NCBI RefSeq assembly: GCF_028475105.1
Contig: NZ_CP116936.1
Coordinates: 620,001 to 684,000 of the forward strand
From: Micromonospora sp. LH3U1
GTDB taxonomy: Bacteria > Actinomycetota > Actinomycetes > Mycobacteriales > Micromonosporaceae
DNA length: 64,000 bases
Direction of reading: 5' to 3'
The notes beneath the pieces were generated by a model. That model was not told the origin of the DNA and did no database searches. It saw only the letters and a list, made by a program, of their open reading frames with translations. This document shows, piece after piece, positions 42,973 through 51,875 of this stretch. The position numbers and the translations under genes were made by a program. The stretch's first letter is position 1. Every line of letters starts with the position of its first letter.

Positions 42973-45525
42973 TCAGGACCGGCGGCCCGCCACCCGCACC
43001 ATCCGTCCGGCCGGTTCAGGCCGGGGCGAGGTCGCGGCATCGGCGCAGGGCGGCCCGGGCGAGGGCGTGTCACGGCCGGCGATTCCGGCTTCCAGTTCGG
43101 CGACGGCCGCCGCGGCCCGCGCCGGTTCACCCTGCGCGGCTGCGGCCTCGGCCAGCACCAGCACCGCGTCGGCTGCCCACGCCAGGATGCCCTTTCCGCG
43201 TACCACTGACAGCGCCTCCGCCGCGTGCCGGACCGCCTCGTCCGGTCGCCCGGCCACCGTCAGTCGGGCCAGCGCCGAGAGTGCCTGCACCAGCGGCCAG
43301 ATCGCGCCCACCCGCCGGGCGTCGGCGACCACCTCGCGCAGCGCCCGCTCGGCCGACTCCACCTCGTCGCGGCCTCTGTTACTGTCGCCAAGCCCGGCGC
43401 ATCCCTCGGTGCGGCTGACGGGGCTGTCGTGTTCCCGGGTGCTGCCAGCTCGTTCGGCGGTGGCGGTGAGCGCCAGCACGGTGGCCAGTTCGGCCCGCGC
43501 GTCCAGCAGGGTGACCGGCATCCGCTCGGCGCTGGCGACCAGCCGACTGAGCCGATCGGCGAGCCCGTCCAGCCGGCCGGCGGCCCGGTCCAGTGACAGT
43601 TCGGTCGCCTCCACCAGGGACGTCAGCCGCTCGTACCCGGTCTCGTCGACCAGCGCCCGACCGGCCGCCAGCAGCGCTTCGGCCTGCTCGGGGTGACCGG
43701 CGTGCAGCGCCCCCTGCGCCCAGTTCAGGCAGGCCCGCGCATGCTCGCGGGGCCGGTCGGCCAACTCGGCGGACGCGCGTAGCTCCTTGATGATCGCCCA
43801 CGCCGCCGGGTCGCCCAGCTCCAGCAGCAGCGAGGCTCGGGCGATGCGGACCGCGAGGTGCGCCGCCGGATCCCCGCTGGCCGCCGCGGCGCTCTCCGCC
43901 TCCGCGCACCGGGCCAGGTGGTCGTCGACGTGCCGGCCGACGACGGTGTCGGGGGCCGCCAGCACGGCGAGCGCCGGGGCCTTGCGGCGCGGCGCTCGCA
44001 GGTACGGCACGGCACGCTCGATCTCGGCGTACCCGCGTAGTGCCTCGCCCTGCTGGCGCAGCATCCGCCCGAGAACCAGACCCAGCTCACCGCGGGCGCC
44101 CGGCGGGAGTCGTCGATCGGCGAGCAGTCGTTCCAGCACCGGGATCGCCTCGGCCTGGCTGAGCCCGTCGATGGCCGACCGTCCCAGTTTGGCGGCGAGC
44201 CGAACCCGGACCGGTCGGGGCAGCTCGGCGATGTCCATCGTCTGGAGCAGGAAGCTCGCGGCGGTGGCGTCGTCGCCGCGCTCGGTGGCCAGGTCGGCGG
44301 CGGCCTCGGCGTTGCGGACGAAGTCAGCTCCGCTGCCGGCCCGGCGGTAGTGGTGCGCCAGTTGGGCCACCGGTCTCGGGAGTTCCTGCTCCAGCACCCG
44401 TGCGACACGCAGGTGCAGCCACTCCCGGCTCTCCCGGGGCACCAGGTCATACACGACCTGCCGGGCCAGGTCGTGGCGGAACCGCAAGCCGTCCCCGGCG
44501 TCGTGCAGCAGGCCCGCCCGGTGGGCCGAGGTCATCGCCGCGCCGACCGCCACCCGGTTCAGACTGAGTACCGAGGCGAGAATGCGCTGGTCCGGTGTCA
44601 GCCCCAGCACGGCGGCGGCACCAAGCACCTCCCGGGTGGCCTCGTCGAGCGGGCGCAGCCGCCAGAGCAGCACGTCACGCAGGACGAACGGGACGCTGTC
44701 GTCAGCCAGCGGGTCGCCGCCCCGCTCGGCGAGCGTACGCAGCACCTCCTCGACCACGAACGGGATGCCGGCGGTGCGGTCGAGCAGGGTGGCGGTCAAC
44801 TGCTCCGGCGGATCAGCGAGCCGCAGGGTCCGGGCGGCCAACCGGCGTACGTCATCGGCGTCCAGCGGGCTGAGCGGCACACGGGTGACGCTCCACGGTG
44901 GAGTACGTGCCAACGCGTCGTGGATCGGGGTACTGCCGCCCGGTGCCGCCGTGCGGGCGGTCAGCACCACCGCCAACCCGTCCACCGGGTGAGTGCTCAG
45001 GTAGCCGATGAACTCGCAGGTCGCCGGGTCGGCCCAGTGTAGGTCCTCGAGCAGCAGCGTGGCAGGGCTCAGCGCGGCCAGGACCGCGGCGACGGCGCGG
45101 AGCAGGCGGTGCCGCTCGGCCGCCGGGTCGGTCAGCGGGGGTGGCGCGTCTGGCAGCGCGTCGGCGAGTTCGGGCAGCAGCGGCGCGAGGGCGCCGGCCA
45201 CCGGGCTGAGTGCGCCGAGCCGGTCAGCACTGCCCCGGATCGCGTCCAGCAGTACGCCGAGCGGGAAGGGCTCCGGCACGTCGTCGCACTCACCGACCAG
45301 GTGGCGCCCGGGAAGTTCGGCGAGCAGTTCGGCGACCAGCCGGCTCTTGCCGATTCCGGGCTCGCCCTCGAGCAGGATCAGGCACGGAGGGGCTTCGACG
45401 AGTCGGCGTAACTGGGCCAACTCCGCCGCTCGTCCGACGAACTCGACGGGTCCGCGCAGACGTTCGGGGCGGACGGGAGATGGGCCCCCGCCGCCCCGCG
45501 TCTTGTCCTCGTCGCCGTCGCTCAC
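42973..45525 (-). CDS. Large AAA/STAND ATPase of LAL-regulator type, lacking an HTH domain
   Basis: 850 residues from GTG. Walker A 'LLEGEPGIGKSRLVAELL' (about 52-68) and Walker B 'ATLLLEDLHWADPATCEF' belong to the LuxR-family LAL ATPases; 'FRHDLARQVVYDLVPRESRE' is the usual start of their helical repeats, which run to the end. The C-terminal LuxR helix-turn-helix is absent. The last 30 residues ('RDTPSPGPPCADAATSP' and on) look unnatural, while the neighbouring frame reads 'HALARAALRRCRDLAPA' then a stop at 43016, so a one-base frameshift near 43070 is probable. Role as a transcription factor is therefore doubtful. A hairpin separates it from the subtilase upstream. Confidence 0.82.
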   Translation of the reverse strand: MSDGDEDKTRGGGGPSPVRPERLRGPVEFVGRAAELAQLRRLVEAPPCLILLEGEPGIGKSRLVAELLAELPGRHLVGECDDVPEPFPLGVLLDAIRGSADRLGALSPVAGALAPLLPELADALPDAPPPLTDPAAERHRLLRAVAAVLAALSPATLLLEDLHWADPATCEFIGYLSTHPVDGLAVVLTARTAAPGGSTPIHDALARTPPWSVTRVPLSPLDADDVRRLAARTLRLADPPEQLTATLLDRTAGIPFVVEEVLRTLAERGGDPLADDSVPFVLRDVLLWRLRPLDEATREVLGAAAVLGLTPDQRILASVLSLNRVAVGAAMTSAHRAGLLHDAGDGLRFRHDLARQVVYDLVPRESREWLHLRVARVLEQELPRPVAQLAHHYRRAGSGADFVRNAEAAADLATERGDDATAASFLLQTMDIAELPRPVRVRLAAKLGRSAIDGLSQAEAIPVLERLLADRRLPPGARGELGLVLGRMLRQQGEALRGYAEIERAVPYLRAPRRKAPALAVLAAPDTVVGRHVDDHLARCAEAESAAAASGDPAAHLAVRIARASLLLELGDPAAWAIIKELRASAELADRPREHARACLNWAQGALHAGHPEQAEALLAAGRALVDETGYERLTSLVEATELSLDRAAGRLDGLADRLSRLVASAERMPVTLLDARAELATVLALTATAERAGSTREHDSPVSRTEGCAGLGDSNRGRDEVESAERALREVVADARRVGAIWPLVQALSALARLTVAGRPDEAVRHAAEALSVVRGKGILAWAADAVLVLAEAAAAQGEPARAAAAVAELEAGIAGRDTPSPGPPCADAATSPRPEPAGRMVRVAGRRS

Positions 45526-45564
45526 CGTGGGCCGAGCAGATCACCTCTGCCCGGACGGACGGTC

Positions 45565-45611
45565 GGCCGGCGGACCGACGGTGACCTGGGTCACACGTCG
45601 AGCCGCCGGCC
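45565..45611 (-). terminator. Stacked hairpin after the subtilase gene
   Basis: A long stem is built from three stacked blocks: GGCCGGCGG/CCGCCGGCC (45565-45573, 45603-45611), CGACG/CGTCG (45576-45580, 45596-45600) and the perfect palindrome GTGACC-TG-GGTCAC (45581-45594), with only 1-2 base bulges. It lies 12 bases beyond the subtilase stop and 40 bases ahead of the ATPase start, so it can terminate the former; the inner palindrome could alternatively be an operator for the latter. Confidence 0.6.
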
Positions 45612-45622
45612 CGTCGGCACCG

Positions 45623-48600
45623 TCAGGACTGGACGGTGACCGGCACGGTCTTCAGCGAGCCGTCACCGTTGCGGAACTCCAGCACCCCGAGGTAGCGCTG
45701 ACCCGGGGCGAGGCCGAACCAGCGCAGGGTCAGGTTCGCCGTCGCGCCCGGCTGCACGCTGCGTTGCTTCGGGTCGATCGTGAACCGGCCGGTGGAGGTG
45801 CCCGGCGCGCCCGGCAGGTAGCTGGTGATGGTGTACGCGTTGGCCCCCTCCGGCATGTTCTCGGTGAACTCCTGCTCGACGACCACGATGTAGTCCCCGG
45901 CGCCGTCCGGCAGCGTCACCTTGGCGCCGTCACGACCACTGACCGTGGCGGTGACGAACTTTCCGAACTTGTCGTAGACGTTGAGGCTGAACTCGGTGCA
46001 CTCCATCACCCCCTCCTCGTCATCCCAGTCGATGTGGGAGCAGGTGGGCCGCTCCGACGTCACCTGGACGAGCGGGCTGCGGGTGCCGGCCGGTACGTGC
46101 AGCGTGGTCCTGCTGATCGACGCGGGCAGCGGCACCGGGAGGTTGTTCGACGTGCTCCAGTCCCAGCTCGGCCCGTCACCCCGCAGGGTGACCACGCTGC
46201 TGGTGCCCGAGGTCAGGCCGGAGAGCTGGGAGATCAGCTGACCCTTGTAGCCGACCTCGGCGGCGATCCGGACGCTGCCGAAGGTGCCCTTGCCGGTGAT
46301 GGCGTCGGGGGCGATCAGCCCGGAGTTGTGCACGACCAGCGGGCTGCGTACCTCGTGCTTGAACTGGTCACGCCAGGTCAACGAGCCGTCGGCCCAGGTG
46401 TCGAACGGGCCGCCGGTGTTGGTGACCTCCACGGTGAAGCGGGCGGACTTGCCCGGACGGATCTGCATCTTGGTCGGGGTGACCTTGACCTTGTAGCCCG
46501 CCGGGGCCTGCACCGACGAGGTGTAGGTGCTGGTCTTGTCGCTGACGTTGGTGACGGTCCGGGTGACCGTCTGCTTGCCCACCATCCGACCCAGCGAGAT
46601 CGACGGGTAGTTGAGCTGCGCCGTCTCGATCGCGCCGATCGTGTCGCAGCCCTCCAGGTCGGCGAGCCCGAAGTCGCTGCCACGGTCGGCGGACACCCCA
46701 CACAGGTACTGGATCCAGTCCTGCTGGTTCGAGTCGTAGACCAGACCCGGGTCGAAGGCGCTGCCCGGCTCGACCTGGCCGGCACCGTAGTTGAGCGGGG
46801 TCGCGTCGTACGTGCCGATCTTGATCGGGTTGCCCTTGTCGGTCTTGTCCACCGCGCTGGTCATCAGCGCCGAGCGGACCGCCGCCGGCGACCAGCCGGG
46901 GTGCTTGGCCAGCAGCAGGGCGGCGATACCGGCGATGTGCGGCGCCGCCATCGAGGTGCCCGACTCCAGAGCGAAGTCATTCCCGCCGATGGAGGGGGAG
47001 AATGCCGCGACGATGTCCTGACCGGGCGCGCTGATGTCAGGCTTGAGCAGCTCACCGGCGTTGAGGTTCGACGGGCCCGCCGAGGAGAACGCGGCGACCG
47101 CGGGCGCCTCGACGGTCTCCAGCTTGCTCGGCGAGATGGTGGCCGTGGCGTTGCCCTTCGCGACGTACGCGGTGACGGTGGCCAGGTCGACCTCGTTGAT
47201 GTGCACGGTCGGCACGGTCTGCACGTCGGCGTTCAGGGAGTTCAGCTCTTCGTTGTAGAGCACCATGCCGACCCCGCCGGCCCGCGCCACCTCGATGCTC
47301 TTGTCGGTACGAGGGATCTCGCCGCGTACGCAGAGCACGATCGCACCCTTGACCTTGGCCGGATCCAACGTGTCGTCGGCGCAGAGGCCGGCGCCGTAGG
47401 CGCCGTCCGGGTCGAGCGCGCTGTCCTTCGCGAAGACCAGTCGGGCCGGCCCGACGCCGGTCGCGCCCATGCCCACACCGGCGATGGTGGTGCCGTTGCC
47501 GAGGGTGAGCTTCCGGGTGTTCTGCCGGTCGGTGGTGCTGGCGGCCACCGTGGTCAGCCACGGCGTCGTGTTGTCGACGGTGTTGGCGAACGGGCCGGAG
47601 TTCCCGGCGGCAGCGGCCACGAACACCCCGGCGGCAGCGGCGTTGAAGAACGTCGCGTCGATCGCCCCGAACCGCTCGCTGTCGTCGCCGATCGAATAGT
47701 TGATCACGTCGACGCCGTCAGCGACCGCGTCGTCGATGGCGTGCACGATGTCGACGTCGGTACCGGTCGCTCCGCCCGCACCGTTGTCGTACAGCGCCTT
47801 GTAGATCGCCAGCCGCGCGGCCGGCGCCATGCCGGAGATCATGCCCAGGTCCTGGGTGCCCGACGTCGCCCGTACGCCGTGGATGCCGGCCGCGGTGCTG
47901 GCCGTGTGGGTGCCGTGGCCGTTGCGGTCGCGAGGCGAGGAGTAGTCGTCCGGGAACGCGTCGGCGATCCCGCTGTCGTTGTACCAGCGTGCGCCGATCA
48001 CCTTGTTGTTGCAGGTGACCGGTGCCTCGACGCCAACGTCGCAGGTGCCCTTCCACTTGGCGTCGATGACGGCCTGGTCCGGGCGTGGGCTGGGCAGCGG
48101 CGCGAAGCTCGCGCTCTCCGGCCAGTACCCGCTGTCGATGACCCCGACGATGACGCCCTCGCCCGCGCGGGAGTCCCCGCCGAACTCCTTCTTCCACACC
48201 CCGCCCTTGCCGGTGAGGCCCAGATAGTCCGGGGTGTGCGAGGTGGCTGCGTGCACCTTCTGGCTCTCGTACACCGCCCGCACACCGCGGCTGGCGCGCA
48301 GCCGGGCGGCCTGCGGACCGGTCAGCTCGGCGGCGAAGCCGTTGAACGCGGTCTCCATGGTGACGCGGGTGCGGTCGGCTGGCACGCCGACGCGGTCCAG
48401 CACGGACTTGCGTTCCCGGCGCAGGTGATCGCGGTACGCGTTGGCGTTGCCCGAGGTGCGGTTCAGCTTGGCGCCGTCGGCCGGCTTCGTCCCCGCGATC
48501 CCGGGAACACCGCCGGTGTAGGTGGCCAGCGGCTCCTCGTCGAGCTGAACAAGGTAGCGGGCGGTCGGTCCACTGCTGGTCGGCGCGGCGGTGGCGCTGC

Positions 48601-48700
48601 CGGGCAGGCTGGTCAGGCCGGCCGCGGTCAGCGCCACGGCAGCCAGCATGCTGACCCCGCGCCTGGCCCGTCCGGTCCGATGTGCGTTCGGTTGTGGCAC
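45623..48700 (-). CDS. Secreted S8 family serine protease (subtilase) with PA and inhibitor domains
   Basis: 1025 residues from GTG 48700, which has GGAGG nearby; the frame is open for 25 more codons. Signal peptide with 'RRGVSMLAAVALTAAGLTSL' then 'ATAAP'. An I9 propeptide (about 45-150) includes 'RYLVQLDEEPLATYTGG'. The triad is Asp189 in 'VIVGVIDSGYWPES', His262 in 'RNGHGTHTASTAAG' and Ser583 in 'LESGTSMAAPHIAG', with the oxyanion Asn in 'VAAAAGNSGPFA'. A PA domain is inserted between His and Ser, and fn3-like and beta-rich domains follow. Resembles plant-like subtilases of actinomycetes. It degrades extracellular protein and requires propeptide removal. Confidence 0.95.
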   Translation of the reverse strand: MPQPNAHRTGRARRGVSMLAAVALTAAGLTSLPGSATAAPTSSGPTARYLVQLDEEPLATYTGGVPGIAGTKPADGAKLNRTSGNANAYRDHLRRERKSVLDRVGVPADRTRVTMETAFNGFAAELTGPQAARLRASRGVRAVYESQKVHAATSHTPDYLGLTGKGGVWKKEFGGDSRAGEGVIVGVIDSGYWPESASFAPLPSPRPDQAVIDAKWKGTCDVGVEAPVTCNNKVIGARWYNDSGIADAFPDDYSSPRDRNGHGTHTASTAAGIHGVRATSGTQDLGMISGMAPAARLAIYKALYDNGAGGATGTDVDIVHAIDDAVADGVDVINYSIGDDSERFGAIDATFFNAAAAGVFVAAAAGNSGPFANTVDNTTPWLTTVAASTTDRQNTRKLTLGNGTTIAGVGMGATGVGPARLVFAKDSALDPDGAYGAGLCADDTLDPAKVKGAIVLCVRGEIPRTDKSIEVARAGGVGMVLYNEELNSLNADVQTVPTVHINEVDLATVTAYVAKGNATATISPSKLETVEAPAVAAFSSAGPSNLNAGELLKPDISAPGQDIVAAFSPSIGGNDFALESGTSMAAPHIAGIAALLLAKHPGWSPAAVRSALMTSAVDKTDKGNPIKIGTYDATPLNYGAGQVEPGSAFDPGLVYDSNQQDWIQYLCGVSADRGSDFGLADLEGCDTIGAIETAQLNYPSISLGRMVGKQTVTRTVTNVSDKTSTYTSSVQAPAGYKVKVTPTKMQIRPGKSARFTVEVTNTGGPFDTWADGSLTWRDQFKHEVRSPLVVHNSGLIAPDAITGKGTFGSVRIAAEVGYKGQLISQLSGLTSGTSSVVTLRGDGPSWDWSTSNNLPVPLPASISRTTLHVPAGTRSPLVQVTSERPTCSHIDWDDEEGVMECTEFSLNVYDKFGKFVTATVSGRDGAKVTLPDGAGDYIVVVEQEFTENMPEGANAYTITSYLPGAPGTSTGRFTIDPKQRSVQPGATANLTLRWFGLAPGQRYLGVLEFRNGDGSLKTVPVTVQS

Positions 48701-48784
48701 GTCGTTGCCTCCACGTTCGGTGCCGGCCGCCACGACTGGTGACGGTGGCCGAAACCTAGGATCCGTATCGATCACCGAGAAGAA

Positions 48785-48823
48785 CTCGTAACCTGGCCGT
48801 CATCTTGGAAACAAGCTCGTAAC
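48785..48823. promoter_or_regulatory. Direct repeats CTCGTAAC upstream of the subtilase
   Basis: Two exact copies, 48785-48792 and 48816-48823, are 31 bases apart start to start, about three helical turns, and lie 85-125 bases upstream of the subtilase start. On the gene's strand they read GTTACGAG. Spacing on one helix face suggests a regulator binding site; no -35/-10 pair is convincing. Confidence 0.35.
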
Positions 48824-48872
48824 ACAACGGGTACTTTGCGCGTCATTTGGAGCCGCAGGCTCGGAGGGACCC

Positions 48873-49628
48873 ATGCCATTTCGCCGGTTGCCCGTGCCAT
48901 CGGTCGAGTCGGCCTTCGTGGTCTTCGATACCCAGGACTTTGGATGCCTGTCCTACGGGAGTCGAGGAGGCGGGCCGACGCTGGCTCGTCAAGACGGCCA
49001 CCACGGCAGAGGGGCGAGCCTCCCTCGACCGGGCCTGCGCGGTGCACGCCGCAGTCCGCCACCCGGTGATCGTCCGTCCAACCCGGACCGTCCACCGCCC
49101 GGCTGGCCCAAGCTCGTCTACCCCTGGTACGACGGCAGCGTGCTGAACCACGCCACCGTGCACGGCACGGACCGCAGCGCGCTGACCCGGTTCCAGCACC
49201 TGCCGGTGCCGCAGGTCGAGGTGGCGCTCGACGCGATCCTCGACGCCCATCTCGCCGTCAGCGTCGCCGGCCTGGTCGCGGTCGACCTCTACGACGGCTG
49301 CTTCCTGTACGACTTCTCCGCCGACCAGATGCGGTTGATCGACCTGGACGAGTACCGGCCGGGTCCGTTCGTGCTCGACGCGGATTGACTGCCCGGCTCG
49401 CGTCGCTACATGGCGCCGGAGGAGTTCGTCCGTGGCGCGGTGATCGACGAGCGGACCACCGTGTACGTGCTCGGTCGCACGCTGCACCACCTACTGGATT
49501 CGCCGGAGGGCTGGCGTGGCAACGGCGACCAGAGCCGCGTCGTGGACCAGGCGACCAAGGACGAGCCTGCCGTCCGGTACGCCAACGTGCCAGCGCTGGC
49601 CCGCGCCTGGCGGCTGGCGACACCCTGA
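48873..49628 (+). pseudogene. Broken serine/threonine kinase-like gene
   Basis: Three frames carry one coherent protein. It begins 'MPFRRLPVPSVESAFVVFDT' in one frame, shifts near 48957 to the frame reading 'GRRWLVKTATTAEGRASLDR' and 'AVHAAVRHPVIVRPT' (a kinase N-lobe with the lysine strand), shifts back near 49105 to 'KLVYPWYDGSVLNHATVHG' and 'LIDLDEYRPGPFVLDAD', then meets TGA at 49386-49388 and continues in frame as 'RRYMAPEEFVRGAVIDERTT' to 49628. APE is present, but the HRD and DFG loops are altered ('AVDLYDGCFLYDF', 'LIDLDEY'). Two compensating frameshifts plus a nonsense codon (consistent with CGA to TGA) indicate a pseudogene, or sequencing errors. Confidence 0.8.
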
Positions 49629-49720
49629 CCCGTGGATCTGGCGGTCGCCATTGACCTGGTCACCGACCCACGACAACGTCGGATGCGATGATCGATCGAT
49701 GACCTCGACAGCCCCAGGCG

Positions 49721-50212
49721 TCAGCCGCGCCGGATCAGGCCTGGTCCGGCGGTGATGTCGATGTCGCCGTTCTCCACGTCGTGGCCGGCGGCGCAGCGGA
49801 GCACCGCGCGGACCGGCTCGCCACAGTTGCGGTGGGTGGCGGCGACGGACGGGCCGGCGTCGTCGGCGGCCCAGGTGTCGCCCCAGTTGCGCAGTGCGGT
49901 GATGACGGGCAGCAGTTCGCGGCCCTTGCGGGTGAGCTGGTACTCGTGGCGGGTGCGCTGTCCCGGCTCCCGGTAGGGGATCCGTTCGAGCAGGTCGGCG
50001 GCGACCATTTCCTTGAGTCGGGCGGCCATGGCGGGCTCGCCGACGCCGACTCGGCGGACGAAGTCGTCGAAACGGCGCGTACCGAGCAGGGCCTCGCGCA
50101 TGATCAGGACCGTCGACCTGCTGCCGACGATGTCCATCGCTCGGGCCACCGAGCAGTTCGCATTCGACCAGGAGTCGCGGTCGTCCCGTAGGTCCTCCAT
50201 GTGGTCAAGCAT
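49721..50212 (-). CDS. HxlR-family winged-helix regulator
   Basis: 163 residues. Family pattern 'NANCSVARAMDIVGSRSTVL' (with the redox-type cysteine near residue 21), 'IMREALLGTRRFDDFVRRVG' and 'YREPGQRTRHEYQLTRKGRE'. HxlR proteins are dimers that often sense electrophiles or drugs. An ATG at 50200 is an alternative start; neither has a strong ribosome site. Divergent from an MFS exporter at 50306; the 93-base gap holds a perfect palindrome at 50255-50270 and the inverted pair CTTGCGT/ACGCAAG, so direct control of the exporter is likely. Confidence 0.9.
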   Translation of the reverse strand: MLDHMEDLRDDRDSWSNANCSVARAMDIVGSRSTVLIMREALLGTRRFDDFVRRVGVGEPAMAARLKEMVAADLLERIPYREPGQRTRHEYQLTRKGRELLPVITALRNWGDTWAADDAGPSVAATHRNCGEPVRAVLRCAAGHDVENGDIDITAGPGLIRRG

Positions 50213-50254
50213 ACCTGGCTTGCGTCAAGGCTAGTCAGGTGCTTCACTGGGACG

Positions 50255-50270
50255 TTGCTGACTTCAGCAA
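50255..50270. promoter_or_regulatory. Palindrome TTGCTGA-CT-TCAGCAA, candidate HxlR operator
   Basis: A perfect inverted repeat with 7-base arms in the HxlR/MFS divergent promoter, 36 bases upstream of the exporter start. A second, wider inverted pair CTTGCGT (50219-50225) and ACGCAAG (50271-50277) flanks it. Confidence 0.5.
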
Positions 50271-50305
50271 ACGCAAGTCAGCCCGACCAGCCCCAAGGAC
50301 GTCCA

Positions 50306-51853
50306 GTGACCACCAGCACCACGGCCCCGGCCGCACCCGGACCACCCGCCACCGCCCGCTCGTCAGTCCGCGGCTCCCGCCCGGTGACCCTGATCGCCAT
50401 GTGCCTCGGCGCGATGATCACGTTTTTGCAGATCACCGCGACGGTCTCCGCCCTGACCACCATCCAGCGGGACCTACGGGTCGACCCGACCACCCTGATC
50501 TGGATCCCCAGCGCCTACACCCTGATGGTGGCGAGCGTGGTGCTGTCCGCCGCCACCCTGGGCACCCGCTACGGGCGCAGGCGCATGTTCGGTGCAGGAG
50601 TCATCGCGATGATCGTTGGCGCCGCTGTCGTGGCCGGTGCCCCGACCGTGGCCTGGGTGATCGCGGGGCAGTTGGTCGCGGGCCTCGGCGGGGCACTGAT
50701 CCTGCCGAACAGCCTGGCGATCCTCGGCGCGACCTTCACCGACCCGCACCGACGTACCGAGGTCATCACCGCCTGGGCGGCGGCCTCGGGCATCGGGCTC
50801 GCCATCGGCCCACTCATCGCCGGCACGCTGCTGCGGCACTACCAGTGGCACAGCGTCTACCTGTCGACGATCGCGCTGGGCGTGGCCACCCTCGTCATCG
50901 CGGCGATCGGGGTGGCCGAATCCCAGCCGAGCGCCGCCCGACTCGACGTGCCCGGCCTGTTGCTCGGCACCGTCGCCATCGCTGCCGCCGTCTACGCGAT
51001 GATCCAGGGCGGCAGGGATGGCTACACCAGCCCGGTGGTGACAGCGGCCTGGATCATCGCGGCCGTCGCGCTGGTCGGGTTCGTGCTGGTCGAGCTGCGG
51101 GCCAGCGCGCCAATGCTCGACGTACGGCTGTTCCGGTCCGCGTCGTTCAGCGCCGTCATGGTCGTCGCTGCGGTGTCGCTGTTCGGCTTCACCGGCGTGG
51201 CGATCCTGCTGGTTCTCTTCCACGAACGCGCCCAGGCGCTCAGTCCACTGGACACCGGCTGGCGGATGCTGGTGCTCTTCGGCGCCTACGTGCTCGTCGC
51301 CTTCGGGGCCGGGCGGGCCATTCGTCGTACCGGCTTCAAAGCGCCGCTCACCCTCGGCCTGGTCCTCGGCGCGGTGGCGAGCTTCGCTCTGGCGGCCCAG
51401 GGCCCGACCGCGTCGTTCGGTCACCGCTGGGCGTTGTTCGCGTTGTTCGGCGCCGCCGGCGGTCTGGTGGTGGCCCCGGCGACGGCGGCGGCGCTGGCCA
51501 GCGTCGCGCCCGCGCAGGCCGGCATGGCCTCCGGGGCGGTCAACGCCGCCCGCCAGGTCGGTTCGGTGCTCGGCTCGTCCCTGCTGGGCACGCTCCTCAC
51601 CACCACGATGTTGGCCGACCTGCCCGACCGGCTCGCCGCCCACCAGGTCGGCGAACCCATCCGGGCCGCCGTGCAGGCGGCGGCGGCCACCGGCGCCACC
51701 GGCGACCAGCCGCTGCCTGATCCGGTACGGGCGGCGCTCGCCGAAGCACTGACCTCCGGCGTTCAGGCCGGGTTGCGGGTCAACGGCATCGTCTTCCTCG
51801 TCACCGCCGTGCTCGCGCTCACTCTCGTCCGCAACCGACCCCACCAGCACTGA
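50306..51853 (+). CDS. MFS multidrug exporter, DHA2 (14-span) type
   Basis: 515 residues from GTG with AAGGA 7 bases upstream; in-frame sequence further upstream is ignored for lack of a ribosome site. About 14 membrane segments. Motif A appears as 'LGTRYGRRRMFGAGVIAM', motif C-like residues occur in 'ASGIGLAIGPLIAGTLLRHY', and 'AARQVGSVLGSSLLGTLL' is typical of the EmrB/QacA branch. It exports drugs or toxic metabolites by proton antiport. Divergent from the HxlR regulator, suggesting inducible resistance. Confidence 0.92.
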   Translation: MTTSTTAPAAPGPPATARSSVRGSRPVTLIAMCLGAMITFLQITATVSALTTIQRDLRVDPTTLIWIPSAYTLMVASVVLSAATLGTRYGRRRMFGAGVIAMIVGAAVVAGAPTVAWVIAGQLVAGLGGALILPNSLAILGATFTDPHRRTEVITAWAAASGIGLAIGPLIAGTLLRHYQWHSVYLSTIALGVATLVIAAIGVAESQPSAARLDVPGLLLGTVAIAAAVYAMIQGGRDGYTSPVVTAAWIIAAVALVGFVLVELRASAPMLDVRLFRSASFSAVMVVAAVSLFGFTGVAILLVLFHERAQALSPLDTGWRMLVLFGAYVLVAFGAGRAIRRTGFKAPLTLGLVLGAVASFALAAQGPTASFGHRWALFALFGAAGGLVVAPATAAALASVAPAQAGMASGAVNAARQVGSVLGSSLLGTLLTTTMLADLPDRLAAHQVGEPIRAAVQAAAATGATGDQPLPDPVRAALAEALTSGVQAGLRVNGIVFLVTAVLALTLVRNRPHQH

Positions 51854-51875
51854 CGTGAGCGGTCGCCGATGGCGG

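Noticed and set aside
45008..48742. A 1244-codon open frame on the plus strand opposite the ATPase and subtilase genes
   Set aside because: It is antisense to two well-supported genes, is rich in Arg, Gly and Val with no recognisable domain, and is explained by GC-rich third positions.
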